This document shows positions 9,035-17,974 of a DNA stretch of 64,000 nucleotides, one piece after another (position 1 is the stretch's first letter; each line of letters opens with the position of its first letter). The DNA is from Sciscionella sediminilitoris (GTDB lineage: Bacteria; Actinomycetota; Actinomycetes; Mycobacteriales; Pseudonocardiaceae): NCBI RefSeq assembly GCF_000737195.2, contig NZ_JALM01000003.1, positions 122,795 through 186,794 of the forward strand, in the 5' to 3' direction. The notes under the pieces were generated by a model, which saw only the letters and a list, made by a program, of their open reading frames with translations, did no database searches and was not told the origin of the DNA. The translations under genes were made by a program, and so were the position numbers.

Positions 9035-9100
9035 GGGCCGCACACCGGCCAGTTTGCGCGCGGACGCGTGCCATCGGTATGAGGCGCGCAGAACAGTCAT

Positions 9101-9150
9101 TTGACCGGGCAATTGATCTATTGACCGGTCAAATACGGCCCGGCTAGGCT
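9101..9150 (+). promoter_or_regulatory. GntR promoter with two 12-bp operator-like boxes
   Basis: TTGACCGGGCAA (9101-9112) and the perfect palindrome TTGACCGGTCAA (9121-9132) lie in direct register exactly 20 bp apart, two helical turns. The second box supplies a -35 (TTGACC). TAGGCT at 9145-9150 is a plausible -10 with an 18-nt spacer. The predicted transcription start then falls at or next to the GntR ATG (9158), implying a leaderless message. An autoregulatory site also controlling divergent kup is the natural interpretation. Confidence 0.65.
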
Positions 9151-9157
9151 CACCGCC

Positions 9158-9868
9158 ATGGCAGTGCCGGCGTACTTACGGATCCGCGCAGAGCTGGAGC
9201 AGCGGATTCAGTCGGGTGCACTGCCGCCGGGGAGCAGGTTGCCGACCGAGGCGGAACTGCAGCAGCAGTACTCGGTCGGCAGGGCGACCGCGCAGCGGGT
9301 GCTGAGCGAACTGGCGCAGGCGGGCCTGGTGCGACGGCACCGGCGGCGAGGCACCTTCGTCGCCGACGGTCCGCGCCAGGAGGACCTGCTGCGTCTGGTG
9401 AACCCGCTGCTGCGGGGCCCGGAGGTCCCCGGTCCGCACGCGGTGGAGTCCGCGCTGGTGATCCCGGCGCGCGACGCCGATGTGGAACTGCCCGGGGTGG
9501 CTGATGACGATCCGGTGCATCAGCTGCGGCGGCTGAAGTTCGACCTGCAGGACAATCCGACCTCGGTCGAGCTCTCCGCGATACCGTTCTCGTTGGCGCC
9601 GCGGCTGGCCGATGAGGACCTCGTCCATCTGACCGTCCACGACTATTTCGCCAGAACCGGGATCCCGGCGGCGAAATCCCGGGTCTACCTCGATCCGGTC
9701 GCTCTCGACGCGGAGAACGCGGCCCGGTTGCGCCTGCCCGCGGGCCAGCCGGTGATCCGGTTGCGCCGGCTGACCTGGCTGGTCGACGGCAGGCTCGCCG
9801 AAGCGATGTGGCACATCCTGCGCCCGGATCTCGTCGAGTTCTTCCTCGAGCAGACCCTCCCCTCCTGA
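9158..9868 (+). CDS. GntR/HutC-family transcriptional regulator
   Basis: The protein has 236 residues. The N-terminal winged helix (PPGSRLPTEAELQQQYSVGR then TAQRVLSELAQAGLV) is the classical GntR DNA-binding domain. The C-terminal domain follows the UTRA/HutC plan, with a ligand-binding beta sheet ending in PVIRLRRLTWLVDGRLAEA. No Shine-Dalgarno sequence precedes the ATG, in line with a leaderless transcript from the promoter just upstream. It diverges from kup and is followed 114 nt later by an FAD oxidase gene, so its target could be either side. UTRA domains usually bind small sugars, amino acids or organic acids, which fits the downstream oxidase-symporter cluster better than potassium. 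Confidence 0.9.
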   Translation: MAVPAYLRIRAELEQRIQSGALPPGSRLPTEAELQQQYSVGRATAQRVLSELAQAGLVRRHRRRGTFVADGPRQEDLLRLVNPLLRGPEVPGPHAVESALVIPARDADVELPGVADDDPVHQLRRLKFDLQDNPTSVELSAIPFSLAPRLADEDLVHLTVHDYFARTGIPAAKSRVYLDPVALDAENAARLRLPAGQPVIRLRRLTWLVDGRLAEAMWHILRPDLVEFFLEQTLPS

Positions 9869-9982
9869 CGAACCGAGCCCGATCCCCGGCCGTGGTCCCG
9901 GCCGGTGCCCCATCCTGCCCGCGTACGGCCCGCACGCCCCGGCCGCGCGCCCGCCCCCGTATGCCCGAAGGAGTGTGCGCCC

Positions 9983-11113
9983 ATGAACCGAGCCCGTGTC
10001 GCCGTCATCGGAACCGGGGTGATCGGCGCGATGACCACGTGGCAACTGGCTCGCCGCGGCCTCGAGGTGCTGGCCTTCGACAGCCACTCCCCCGGCCACG
10101 ACCGCGGCGCCTCCGCCGGGGAATCCCGCATCTTCCGCACCGCCTACAAGGAAGGCGCGGAGTACGTCCCGCTGCTGCGCCGCTCCGGACAGCTCTGGCG
10201 TGAACTCGAACAGGCCTCCGGAACCCGGCTGCTGACCCGGTGCGGTGGGCTGACCATCGGCGGCAGCGAACACCCGGATGTCCGCGCGGTGCGGCGCAGC
10301 GCCGAGGAGCACGGGCTCGACCACGAGGTGCTGTCCGCCGACGCGGCCCGCAAGCGGTTCCAGCAACACCGCATCGAGGACGAGGAGGTGATGGTGCTCG
10401 ACCCGGACGCGGGCGTGCTCCGGCCCGAACCGGCGGTGCAGGCGGCACTGCGGTGTGCTGGGGAAGCGGGCGCGCGGCTGCTGTCCCACCACCCGGTCAC
10501 CGGCCTCACCGAGACCGCGAGCGGCTGGCGGATCATCAGCGCGGGCCGGGAATTCGAAGCAGACCACATCGTGTTCGCCCCCGGCCCATGGGCGCGCCAG
10601 CTGGAACCACTGCGCGCGCTGCCGGTCGAGATCCGGCTGATCGCCGCATGCTGGTTCGCCGCACGGGATGTCGCGCTGCATCGCCCGGACCGGCTGCCCA
10701 TCGCGATCCGCAGGCACCAGGAGGCGGGCTTCTCCTGTTTCCCCGTGCTGGACGGGGTCGCGATCAAGATCGTCCCGCACCACCTCGGCTGGCCGGTACT
10801 GGAGCGCCCCGAGGACCTGCCGCGCACCGTCCCACCCGAATTCGCCCGCGGCGCCGCGGATGCCGCCGCGCGGTTGCTGCCCGGCGTGGTGCCGCACCCG
10901 ATCCGGATCGGCACATTCGCCGAGGGATTCACCCCGGACGAGCACGCACTGCTCGGACCGCTGCCCGGCGCGCGCCATGCCACGGTGCTGACCGGATTCT
11001 CCGGGCACGGCTTCAAACTCGCCCCGGTCTTCGGCGAGATCGCCGCCGATCTCGTCCTCGGCATCGAGCCCGCGCACGACATTTCCCGGCTGGACCCCAA
11101 CCGATTCGGATAA
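9983..11113 (+). CDS. FAD-dependent amine oxidase, sarcosine/N-methyltryptophan oxidase family
   Basis: The protein is 376 residues from ATG 9983, which is preceded by GAAGGAG at good spacing. The Rossmann FAD motif VAVIGTGVIGAMTTWQLARR opens the protein. The C-terminal FSGHGFKLAPVFGEIAADL is the signature of monomeric sarcosine oxidase and SolA-like enzymes, where the lysine region helps flavin binding and O2 activation. These flavoenzymes oxidise secondary amines or N-methyl amino acids, releasing an aldehyde and H2O2. It is followed 18 nt later by a symporter gene and then by another FAD oxidase gene, suggesting uptake and oxidation of one amine-type substrate. The exact substrate cannot be read from the sequence. 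Confidence 0.87.
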   Translation: MNRARVAVIGTGVIGAMTTWQLARRGLEVLAFDSHSPGHDRGASAGESRIFRTAYKEGAEYVPLLRRSGQLWRELEQASGTRLLTRCGGLTIGGSEHPDVRAVRRSAEEHGLDHEVLSADAARKRFQQHRIEDEEVMVLDPDAGVLRPEPAVQAALRCAGEAGARLLSHHPVTGLTETASGWRIISAGREFEADHIVFAPGPWARQLEPLRALPVEIRLIAACWFAARDVALHRPDRLPIAIRRHQEAGFSCFPVLDGVAIKIVPHHLGWPVLERPEDLPRTVPPEFARGAADAAARLLPGVVPHPIRIGTFAEGFTPDEHALLGPLPGARHATVLTGFSGHGFKLAPVFGEIAADLVLGIEPAHDISRLDPNRFG

Positions 11114-11131
11114 CCCTGTTTGGAGGCAATG

Positions 11132-12571
11132 ATGCCCACAGGTTCGCCTACCCAGCTGATCGGACTGATCCTGACCACCGTGGTGGTGATCGGGGCGGGC
11201 GCGGTGCTGTCCGTCTACTTCGGACGCCGCGCCAGCACCTCGCAGGATTGGCTCGCCGCCAATGAATCACTTCCGCTGTTCGTCGTCGTCATCACCCAGT
11301 TCGCCGCGTCCACCGGCGGCGGAGTGCTCATCGCACACGTCGGGATCGGCTATCAGGCCGGCTGGTCGGTGTTCATCTACGAAGGCTGCACGCTGATCGG
11401 TTTCCTGATCCTGTCCTGGATCGCCCGGTGGCTGCGCGAGCAACGGTTCACCACCGTGCCCGATGTGATCACCCGGCTGTTCGGGAAGAACAAGGTGATC
11501 ACGGCCATCGCCGCGCTCGCCGCGCTGGCGGTCCCGTTCGGCTGGATCGCCACCCAGTTCGTCGCCTTCGCCCGGCTTTTCGGGCAGCTGACCGGGATTC
11601 CGCTGCCGATCCTGGTCGTGGTGATCGTCATCGCCTCGCTCAGCTTCGTGCTGCCCGGCGGCATGACCTCGGTGGCGTGGACGGATTTCATCTTCGGCCT
11701 GTTCAAGATCACCATGTCGGTCGTGGTGGCGTTCTACGCGATCGGGCTGGCCGGGGGCTGGACGCACATCACCGAGACCGTGCCCCGGCGGCTGTGGGAC
11801 TGGGGCGGGTTCACCGCGGTCGGCGGGCAGCAGATCTGGCTCTGGATCGCCGCGATCATTCCCGGAACACTGACCAATCAGCTTTATTTCCAACGGATTT
11901 TCGCCACCAAGCACATCGCCGACGCGCGGCGCGGGCTGAACTGGTCCGGCGTGACCATGCTCATCAGCGGGATCTACGCGGGCTGTATCGGGATCGCGGT
12001 GCGCTCCATGGCGCCGAATCTGGCCAACCAGGAGGATGCCGCAGGCTGGCTGCTGACCCGCTTGCCGTCCTGGATGCTGATGCTGTTCGCGGCGTTCCTG
12101 GTATCCACGATCGTCTCCACCGGCGGCGCCGCGCTGCAGTCGGTCACCGCCAACCTGGTGCGCGATGTGTACCAGAACCTCGCGGGCAAGACCGCGGGGG
12201 AACGCCGGACGATCACGCTGTCCCGGGTGATCACCGTCCTGGTCTCGGTGGTGGCCGGGATCCTGGCCATCGCTTTTCCCACCGCGCTTTCCTGGCTGGT
12301 GGCCACCTACGCGTACTCGGCGGCCGCGCTCGCCGCGCCGATCTTCCTCGGCTATCTGTTCCATCGCCGGCTGCGGCTGCGCCCCATCGCGGCGATCGCG
12401 AGCATGCTCGCCGGGATCCTCGGCTGCGGCATCGCCCAGCTGCTCGACACCACCGTGCCCTATGCGGTGTACGGCATCGCCGTTTCCACCGTGGTACTGC
12501 TGGTACTGGTCGCGGCGACAGCCGAGAAACGGGTTCACACCAACACGAACGAAAAAGTGAGGAACGCATGA
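11132..12571 (+). CDS. sodium:solute symporter (SSS family)
   Basis: The 479-residue membrane protein has roughly 12-13 hydrophobic helices. The early region contains QDWLAANESLPLFVVVITQF, typical of the first helices of SSS transporters related to PanF, PutP and SglT. The following segment is ASTGGGVLIAHVG. ATG 11132 is chosen because GGAGG (11122-11126) lies five bases before it; ATG 11129 is the alternative. The stop overlaps the next start by 4 nt (ATGA), coupling it to a second FAD oxidase. By context it imports an amino-acid or amine substrate. Confidence 0.88.
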   Translation: MPTGSPTQLIGLILTTVVVIGAGAVLSVYFGRRASTSQDWLAANESLPLFVVVITQFAASTGGGVLIAHVGIGYQAGWSVFIYEGCTLIGFLILSWIARWLREQRFTTVPDVITRLFGKNKVITAIAALAALAVPFGWIATQFVAFARLFGQLTGIPLPILVVVIVIASLSFVLPGGMTSVAWTDFIFGLFKITMSVVVAFYAIGLAGGWTHITETVPRRLWDWGGFTAVGGQQIWLWIAAIIPGTLTNQLYFQRIFATKHIADARRGLNWSGVTMLISGIYAGCIGIAVRSMAPNLANQEDAAGWLLTRLPSWMLMLFAAFLVSTIVSTGGAALQSVTANLVRDVYQNLAGKTAGERRTITLSRVITVLVSVVAGILAIAFPTALSWLVATYAYSAAALAAPIFLGYLFHRRLRLRPIAAIASMLAGILGCGIAQLLDTTVPYAVYGIAVSTVVLLVLVAATAEKRVHTNTNEKVRNA

Positions 12572-13734
12572 AGATCGCGGTAATCGGCCTCGGTGTACTC
12601 GGCGCGAGCGTGGCTCGTTCGCTCGCACTCGCCGGTGCGGAGGTGACCGTCTTCGAGCGCACCGCGCCGCTGGCGGGAACCACGGGCACCTCGTTCGCCT
12701 GGTTCAACGCGCACAGCAAGAATCCGCGCTCGTACCACGACCTCAACGTCGCCGGGATGGCCGAGCACGCCGCACTCGAACAGCGGACGGGAGCGGCGCC
12801 GCCCTGGCTGGTGCGGGGCGGGAACCTGGAGTGGGCCGAGGACTCCGCGGGTGCCGAACGGCTCGCCGGGGCCACCGCCGAACTGGTCGAGCGCGACTAC
12901 CCGGTGCACTGGATCGGCCGCGAGCGGGCCCGCGAACTGGTGCCCGATCTGCGGATTCCCGCTCAGGTCGAGGAAATCGCGTACTACCCGACCGAGGGGC
13001 ACCTCTACCCGGCACTGCTCATGGCCCGGCTCTGGGGCGAGGCGCGGGAGAACGGGGCGGTGCTGCGCTGCCCGGCCGCCGTGACCGGACTGGCCGCGAG
13101 CGGCGGCGGGGTGCGCGTCGAGCTCGCCGGGGAACACGCCGAGTTCGACTCCGCGGTGCTCACCGTGGGCCGGTGGACCGAGGAACTGACCGCCGCGGCG
13201 GGCTACCGGGTTCCGCTGGCCGATCCGGACGCCCCGGGCAGTGTCACCGTCGGCCTGCTGGGCTACACCGAACCCGTTCCGGCCCGGCTGGACCGGATCC
13301 TGACCACCCCACGGCTGAACGCCCGCCCGGACGGTGGCGGACGGCTGATCGTGCAGGGCCTCGATCTGGACGCCGAGGCCGACCCGGCCGATCCGCCCGC
13401 GCCCGATGGCCCGCACGCCCGCGAACTGTGCCGGCGCCTCGGCGAACTGCTCGCCGGAACCGAGGGTGCGCGGCTTGCCTCGCTGCGGGTCGGCCAGCGC
13501 CCGATGCCCGCCGATGGGCTCACCGTCGCCGGGTTCCTCGACGAGGACGCGCGCCTCTACAGCATCGCCACGCACAGCGGGATCACCCTCGGGCCGCTGC
13601 TCGGCAGGCTCGCCGCCGAGGAACTGTGCACCGGGAACCCGGCCGAGCAGCTGGCCGGATTCCGCCCGCAGCGCCTCATCGGCCGCACCGATCACCCGAA
13701 GCTGGAACCGGCCCGGTTCGCCGGGCAGCAGTAG
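12568..13734 (+). CDS. FAD-dependent oxidoreductase (D-amino-acid/glycine oxidase-like)
   Basis: The protein is 388 residues and starts with the dinucleotide motif KIAVIGLGVLGASVARSLAL, followed by GTSFAWFNAH in the DAO-fold substrate region. A late segment LRVGQRPMPADGLTVAGF plus SGITLGPLLGRLAAEEL matches the C-terminal FAD contact of DadA-type enzymes. It likely oxidises an amine or D-amino acid to an imino product. The pair of dissimilar FAD oxidases flanking a symporter gene is unusual. They might act in sequence on one compound, for example an N-alkylated amino acid first and the freed amino acid next. This ends the plus-strand cluster, convergent with the thiolase gene. Confidence 0.84.
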   Translation: MKIAVIGLGVLGASVARSLALAGAEVTVFERTAPLAGTTGTSFAWFNAHSKNPRSYHDLNVAGMAEHAALEQRTGAAPPWLVRGGNLEWAEDSAGAERLAGATAELVERDYPVHWIGRERARELVPDLRIPAQVEEIAYYPTEGHLYPALLMARLWGEARENGAVLRCPAAVTGLAASGGGVRVELAGEHAEFDSAVLTVGRWTEELTAAAGYRVPLADPDAPGSVTVGLLGYTEPVPARLDRILTTPRLNARPDGGGRLIVQGLDLDAEADPADPPAPDGPHARELCRRLGELLAGTEGARLASLRVGQRPMPADGLTVAGFLDEDARLYSIATHSGITLGPLLGRLAAEELCTGNPAEQLAGFRPQRLIGRTDHPKLEPARFAGQQ

Positions 13735-13796
13735 GGCACCGTTCCGGCCCCGGTCACCCGGACCGTGGAGAAACGGGAACAGCCCGGCCGAGTGCT

Positions 13797-15008
13797 TCAG
13801 GCGAGCCGTTCGAAGATGGCGGCGAGTCCTTGGCCCCCGCCGATGCACATGGTTTCCAGGCCATAGCGCGCTTGCCTGCGGTGCAGTTCGTGCACGAGGG
13901 TGGCGAGGATGCGGCCCCCGGTGGCCCCGACGGGGTGCCCGAGCGAGATCCCGGAACCGTTGGGATTGAACCGTGGATCGGTTTCCGGGTCGATACGCCA
14001 TTCCCGGGTGACGGCGAGCGCCTGGGCGGCGAAGGCCTCGTTGAGTTCGAGGATGTCGATGTCCCCGAGCCGCAGTCCGGCGCGCTGCAGTGCGGCCTCG
14101 GTTGCCGGGACGGGCCCGATTCCCATGGTCTTCGGCGGCACTCCGGCAAGGCCCCAGGAGACGAGCCGGGCCAGCGGCCGCAACCCCAGTCGCTCGGCCT
14201 GTTCCGGGCTGGTCACGATGCAGGCGGCGGCCCCGTCGTTCTGGCCGCTGGCGTTGCCCGCGGTGACGGTGGCCTCCGGGTCCTGGCGGCCGAGCACGGG
14301 GCGCAGCGCGGACAGGGTCTCGAGGGTGGTGCCGGGGCGGATGTGCTCATCGGCGTCCACGACGGTCTCGCTTTTCCTGGTCCGCACGGTGACGGGCACG
14401 ATTTCCCCGGCGAACCGGCCCTGCTGCTGTGCTTCGGCGGCCAAGGTGTGCGAGCGCACGGCGAGGCGGTCCTGTTCCTCCCTGCCGATCCCGTACTCGC
14501 GGCGCAGATTCTCCGCGGTCTCGAGCATCCCGCCGGGAACCGGGTGATGCTGTCCGCCTGCGGTGACCCGGCCCTCGGCGAGCGCGTCCGCGAACTGCAC
14601 TCCCCCGCCCTTGACTCCCCAGCGGATCTGGTGCGAGTAGTGCGCGGCCCGGGACATGCTTTCCGCGCCCCCGGCGAGCACCAGCGAGGCACCCCCGGTC
14701 TGCACCGCCATGGCCGCGTAGAGCACGGCCTGCAGGCCGGAACCGCAGCGGCGGTCCACCTGCACACCGGGCACGGTGACCGCCAGGCCCGCGTCCAGCG
14801 CGGCCACCCGCCCGACCGCCGGGGCGTCCATGCTCGGATAACAGTGCCCGAAGATCACGTCGTCGATGTGTTCTGCCGCGATTCCGGTACGGGCGACGAG
14901 CTCGCGGAGCACGGTGGCCCCCAGCTCCTGGACGGGTACCTCGCGCAGGCCGCCGCCGAACGCCCCGACCGGGGTACGCAGCGGTTCGCAGATCACGGCA
15001 TCGGGCAT
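13797..15008 (-). CDS. pcaF: 3-oxoadipyl-CoA/acetyl-CoA thiolase
   Basis: The protein is 403 residues, a typical thiolase length. The nucleophilic Cys88 lies in DRRCGSGLQA, the general-base His in SLGHPVGATGGR, and the second catalytic Cys in MCIGGGQGLAA. ATG 15008 follows GAGGAG, a clear ribosome site. It is the last gene of the phenol-to-beta-ketoadipate operon, so the expected reaction is 3-oxoadipyl-CoA + CoA giving succinyl-CoA + acetyl-CoA. Sequence alone does not distinguish it from general acetyl-CoA acetyltransferases; context decides. Confidence 0.9.
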   Translation of the reverse strand: MPDAVICEPLRTPVGAFGGGLREVPVQELGATVLRELVARTGIAAEHIDDVIFGHCYPSMDAPAVGRVAALDAGLAVTVPGVQVDRRCGSGLQAVLYAAMAVQTGGASLVLAGGAESMSRAAHYSHQIRWGVKGGGVQFADALAEGRVTAGGQHHPVPGGMLETAENLRREYGIGREEQDRLAVRSHTLAAEAQQQGRFAGEIVPVTVRTRKSETVVDADEHIRPGTTLETLSALRPVLGRQDPEATVTAGNASGQNDGAAACIVTSPEQAERLGLRPLARLVSWGLAGVPPKTMGIGPVPATEAALQRAGLRLGDIDILELNEAFAAQALAVTREWRIDPETDPRFNPNGSGISLGHPVGATGGRILATLVHELHRRQARYGLETMCIGGGQGLAAIFERLA

Positions 15009-15039
15009 CGGTTCTCCTCGTCGGTCCTCGTTCGCGCGG

Positions 15040-15684
15040 TCAGTCCACGTCGGCGCGGAACCGCACGGGGGCCGCCGTGGCCGCCTCGACCTCGGCCCGG
15101 CCGACCCCTGGTGCGCATTCAATCACCTCGAGCCCGTGCGCGGTCACATCCAGCACGGCCAGATCGGTGATGACGCGGTCCACACAGCCCCGCCCGGTGA
15201 GCGGGAGATCGCAGCGCTGCACGATTTTCGGCGCCCCGTCCTTGGTGCGGTGTTCGGTCATGGCGATCACCCGCCGGGCACCGTGCGCGAGGTCCATGGC
15301 CCCGCCGACGCCCTTGACCATCCGGCCCGGAACTGCCCAGTTGGCCAGGTCCCCGCCCGCACTGACCTGCATGGCGCCGAGGACCGCCACATCCACGTGG
15401 CCGCCGCGGATCATGCCGAAGCTGACCGAGGAGGCGAAGTAGGCGGCGCCGGGACGCACGGTCACCGTCTCCTTGCCCGCGTTGATCAGATCGGGGTCCA
15501 CCTCCTCCTCGCCCGGATATCCGCCGACACCGAGAATCCCGTTCTCCGAGTGGATGATCACGGTGCGCCCGGCTGGAATGTGCGCGGGAACCCGGGTCGG
15601 CAGGCCGATACCGAGGTTGACGTAGCTCCCGTCCGGGAGTTCCGCGGCGACGCGGGCGGCGAGCTGATCGCGCGTCAGAGTCAC
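15040..15684 (-). CDS. pcaJ: 3-oxoadipate (3-oxoacid) CoA-transferase subunit B
   Basis: The protein has 214 residues from a GTG start at 15684 that overlaps the stop of subunit A by 4 nt (GTGA), preceded by GGGAGGAA. The active-site glutamate motif of beta subunits is visible as [24 protein letters not shown], typical of the class I CoA-transferase B family, follows. With subunit A it transfers CoA from succinyl-CoA to 3-oxoadipate. The ScoB/AtoA subfamily is very similar; the neighbouring pcaD and thiolase genes support the beta-ketoadipate role. Confidence 0.9.
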   Translation of the reverse strand: MTLTRDQLAARVAAELPDGSYVNLGIGLPTRVPAHIPAGRTVIIHSENGILGVGGYPGEEEVDPDLINAGKETVTVRPGAAYFASSVSFGMIRGGHVDVAVLGAMQVSAGGDLANWAVPGRMVKGVGGAMDLAHGARRVIAMTEHRTKDGAPKIVQRCDLPLTGRGCVDRVITDLAVLDVTAHGLEVIECAPGVGRAEVEAATAAPVRFRADVD

Positions 15685-16445
15685 GATTCCTCCCGTGTGG
15701 TGCGGAATTCGATCGGCTTCTCGGCCCCGGGCACGTGCACGAGGCGCTGCACGTGGATGCCCGGGGTGTGGATCGAGTCCGGATCGAGGTCCCCCGGCTC
15801 GACGAGGTGTTCCACCTCGGCGATGGTGATCCGGGCCGCGGCCGCGCAGTCGGGGTTGAAATTGCGCGCGGCGTGCCGGTAGACGAGGTTGCCGTGCCGG
15901 TCGGCTTTCCAGGCGTGCACCAGCGCGTAGTCCGGGCGCAGCGCCCGTTCCAGCAGGTACCGGGTGCCGTCGAATTCGCGGACCTCGCGCGCCGGTGAGG
16001 ACAGGGCGACCGATCCGTCGGCGGCGTAGCGCCACGGCAGTCCGCCCTCGGCGACCAGGGTGCCCACCCCGGCCGGGGTGTAGAAGGCGGGAATGCCGAC
16101 TCCCCCGGCGCGCAACCGCTCGGCGAGCGTGCCCTGCGGGGTCAGTTCGACCTCGAGTTCCCCGGCCAGATACTGGCGGGCGAATTCCTTGTTGTTGCCG
16201 ATGTAGGAGCCGATGGTGCGCCGGATCCGCCCGGCGGCCAGCAGGGTGCCGAGCCCGAAACCATCGACGCCGAGGTTGTTGCTGATCGTCTCCAGTTCCC
16301 GGGCGCCCTGCTCGAGCAGGGCGGCGATCAGCACGCTCGGCACCCCGCACATGCCGAACCCGCCGACGGCCATGCTCGCCCCGTCCGGGATGTCGGCGAC
16401 CACCTCGGCCACGCTCGTGAACGCCTTATCCACGTGGCACCGCAC
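15681..16445 (-). CDS. pcaI: 3-oxoadipate (3-oxoacid) CoA-transferase subunit A
   Basis: This alpha subunit of a class I CoA-transferase has [19 protein letters not shown] near residues 26-44 and [16 protein letters not shown], both characteristic. The start is ambiguous. GTG 16445 has GGAG close upstream, while GTG 16433 begins the conserved reading [12 protein letters not shown]. Either way it overlaps the end of pcaD. Coupled to subunit B by GTGA. It forms the heteromer that activates 3-oxoadipate to 3-oxoadipyl-CoA. Confidence 0.9.
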   Translation of the reverse strand: MRCHVDKAFTSVAEVVADIPDGASMAVGGFGMCGVPSVLIAALLEQGARELETISNNLGVDGFGLGTLLAAGRIRRTIGSYIGNNKEFARQYLAGELEVELTPQGTLAERLRAGGVGIPAFYTPAGVGTLVAEGGLPWRYAADGSVALSSPAREVREFDGTRYLLERALRPDYALVHAWKADRHGNLVYRHAARNFNPDCAAAARITIAEVEHLVEPGDLDPDSIHTPGIHVQRLVHVPGAEKPIEFRTTREES

Positions 16446-17205
16446 AGTTCTCCAGGTGCTCGCCCAGTGCGGCGTTCACCGAATCCGGATCCTCGGCGTT
16501 GAGCAGATGCGCGGTGCCCGGGACGACGATCAGCCGCCCGTCCGGCACCGTGCCGGCGATCTCGCGCAGCATCTCCGGCGGGGTCGCGGGATCCTCGGCC
16601 CCGGCGAGAGCGAGAGTGGGCACGGTGATCTCGGCGAGCCGGTCGCGCAGGTCGAACGTGGCGATGGCCTCACAGCAGCCCGCGTAGCCCTCGGCGGTGG
16701 TGTCCCGCAGCATGGCGAGCAGGCGTTCGGCCTCGGCGGGGTGTCGCCGGGCGAATTCGTGCGTGTACCAGGTCCCGGCGCGGGAAGCGAGCATGGCCCC
16801 GGTTCCCTGTTCCCGCACGGTGGCCGCGCGGACCGGCCAGGACTCCGGGTCGGCGAACCGCGCGGCGGAGGCGCACACGGTGAGGCCGGCCAGGCGATGC
16901 CCGGCGCGCAGCGCGAGTTCCAGTCCGATCGCGCCGCCGATGGAGACCCCGGCGTAGTGGAAGCGTTCGATTCCCGCCCGGTGCACCGTGGCGAGCACGG
17001 CGTGGGCCAGCCCGGCCATCTTGTACGGACCGGGTGGTGCCGGGGTTCCGCCGTGGCCGGGCAGATCGAACCGCAGCACGCGATAACGCCCGGCGAATGC
17101 CGCGACCTGAGCGTCGAACAAACCCGTGTCGGTGCCCAGCGAGGGACCGAGCACCAGCACCGGTGCGTCCTCCGGTCCCTCGATCACTGCCCGCAACTCG
17201 GTCAT
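16426..17205 (-). CDS. pcaD: 3-oxoadipate enol-lactonase
   Basis: The 259-residue alpha/beta hydrolase has its nucleophile in GVSIGGAIGLEL, a downstream aspartate in AGAEDPATPP, and its catalytic histidine in VPGTAHLLNAE. FDLPGHGGTPAPPGPY is a family hallmark. It hydrolyses 3-oxoadipate enol-lactone, the product of muconolactone isomerase, to 3-oxoadipate. The ATG at 17205 overlaps the preceding stop (ATGA). It is a stand-alone pcaD rather than the pcaL fusion with gamma-carboxymuconolactone decarboxylase found in many actinobacteria, as expected for a pure catechol branch. Confidence 0.9.
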   Translation of the reverse strand: MTELRAVIEGPEDAPVLVLGPSLGTDTGLFDAQVAAFAGRYRVLRFDLPGHGGTPAPPGPYKMAGLAHAVLATVHRAGIERFHYAGVSIGGAIGLELALRAGHRLAGLTVCASAARFADPESWPVRAATVREQGTGAMLASRAGTWYTHEFARRHPAEAERLLAMLRDTTAEGYAGCCEAIATFDLRDRLAEITVPTLALAGAEDPATPPEMLREIAGTVPDGRLIVVPGTAHLLNAEDPDSVNAALGEHLENCAVPRG

Positions 17206-17681
17206 CGGAGCGCTCCATAGGTCTGCTTCGCGGATTCGAGGGCGAACCGCCCGTGGTCCCAGCCCTGCGCCAGCGGGGTGAAGTAGTCGAACGCGACCTG
17301 TTTGCTCGCGTACCGCCACTGTCCCGCGATGCGCACCAGGTGATCGTGGTAGCTACCGGCCGCCACGTGCGGGACGCCGTCCTGCACGCAGGGCTGCCAC
17401 AGGGCGGACCGCACCTGTGCCCGGTCCCCGTCCACGGTGATCTCCAGATTGGTGACGTGGTGCCAGAAAGCGCTCAGTCCGCCCTCGGCGAGCGCACCGA
17501 AGAACCGGCGCAGCTCCCCGTGGCCGCGCACCCGGTCCAGGCCACGGAATTCGCCGTCCGGGGCGAACAGTGCGACCAGACCGTCCCAGTCCCCGCTGTC
17601 CAGCAGGCGGCAGTAGGTGGCATCGAGGCGGCGGATCTCGTCCAGGTCCTCCAGCCGCCGCACGCGTTCCTCGAGGCTCAT
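17202..17681 (-). CDS. SnoaL/NTF2-like protein of unknown role in the catechol operon
   Basis: This 159-residue single-domain protein has an NTF2-like cone fold typified by LDEIRRLDATYCRLLDSGD and DGLVALFAPDGEF. The later segment HHVTNLEITVDGDRAQVRS fits the central sheet. The family includes ring-hydroxylating dioxygenase small subunits, SnoaL-type cyclases and dehydratases. No Rieske alpha subunit is present here, so a dioxygenase role is unlikely. Both ends overlap neighbours by ATGA, so it is made in step with muconolactone isomerase and the enol-lactonase. Candidate roles are isomerisation, hydration or protection of a lactone intermediate. That is inference. Confidence 0.8.
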   Translation of the reverse strand: MSLEERVRRLEDLDEIRRLDATYCRLLDSGDWDGLVALFAPDGEFRGLDRVRGHGELRRFFGALAEGGLSAFWHHVTNLEITVDGDRAQVRSALWQPCVQDGVPHVAAGSYHDHLVRIAGQWRYASKQVAFDYFTPLAQGWDHGRFALESAKQTYGALR

Positions 17682-17974
17682 GGCTGGGCCGCCAGTTCGG
17701 ACGGGTGCTGGGCCAGTGGTGTCACCTCGATCTGCAGATACGGGAACAGCGGCAGGCTGGACAGGATCCGGTGCAGCTCGTCCGGGGATTCCACGTCGAG
17801 CACGCTGATATTGCTGTACTTGCCCGCGATGCGCCACAGGTGCGGCCATTTCCCGGCACGCTGCAGTTCCAGGGCGCGGGCCTTCTCCCTGGCGATCAGG
17901 TCCTCGCGCCGTTGCGGATCGAGATCGTGCGGAATGGACACATCCATGCGGAGGTGAAACAACATGCTTGCCAT
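17678..17974 (-). CDS. catC: muconolactone delta-isomerase
   Basis: The protein has 98 residues, the normal length for this decameric ferredoxin-like enzyme. The conserved N-terminal LFHLRMDVSIPHDLD and the central GKYSNISVLDVESPDELH are diagnostic. It converts muconolactone to 3-oxoadipate enol-lactone. The ATG at 17974 overlaps the catB stop (ATGA), and an internal ATG at 17965 (MLFHL) is a possible true start. It is placed exactly between catB and pcaD in pathway order, apart from the inserted NTF2-like gene. Confidence 0.95.
   Translation of the reverse strand: MASMLFHLRMDVSIPHDLDPQRREDLIAREKARALELQRAGKWPHLWRIAGKYSNISVLDVESPDELHRILSSLPLFPYLQIEVTPLAQHPSELAAQP

Noticed and set aside
9176..11077. 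633-codon minus-strand frame opposite GntR and the FAD oxidase
   Set aside because: Complement of two well-supported genes and no protein family pattern.
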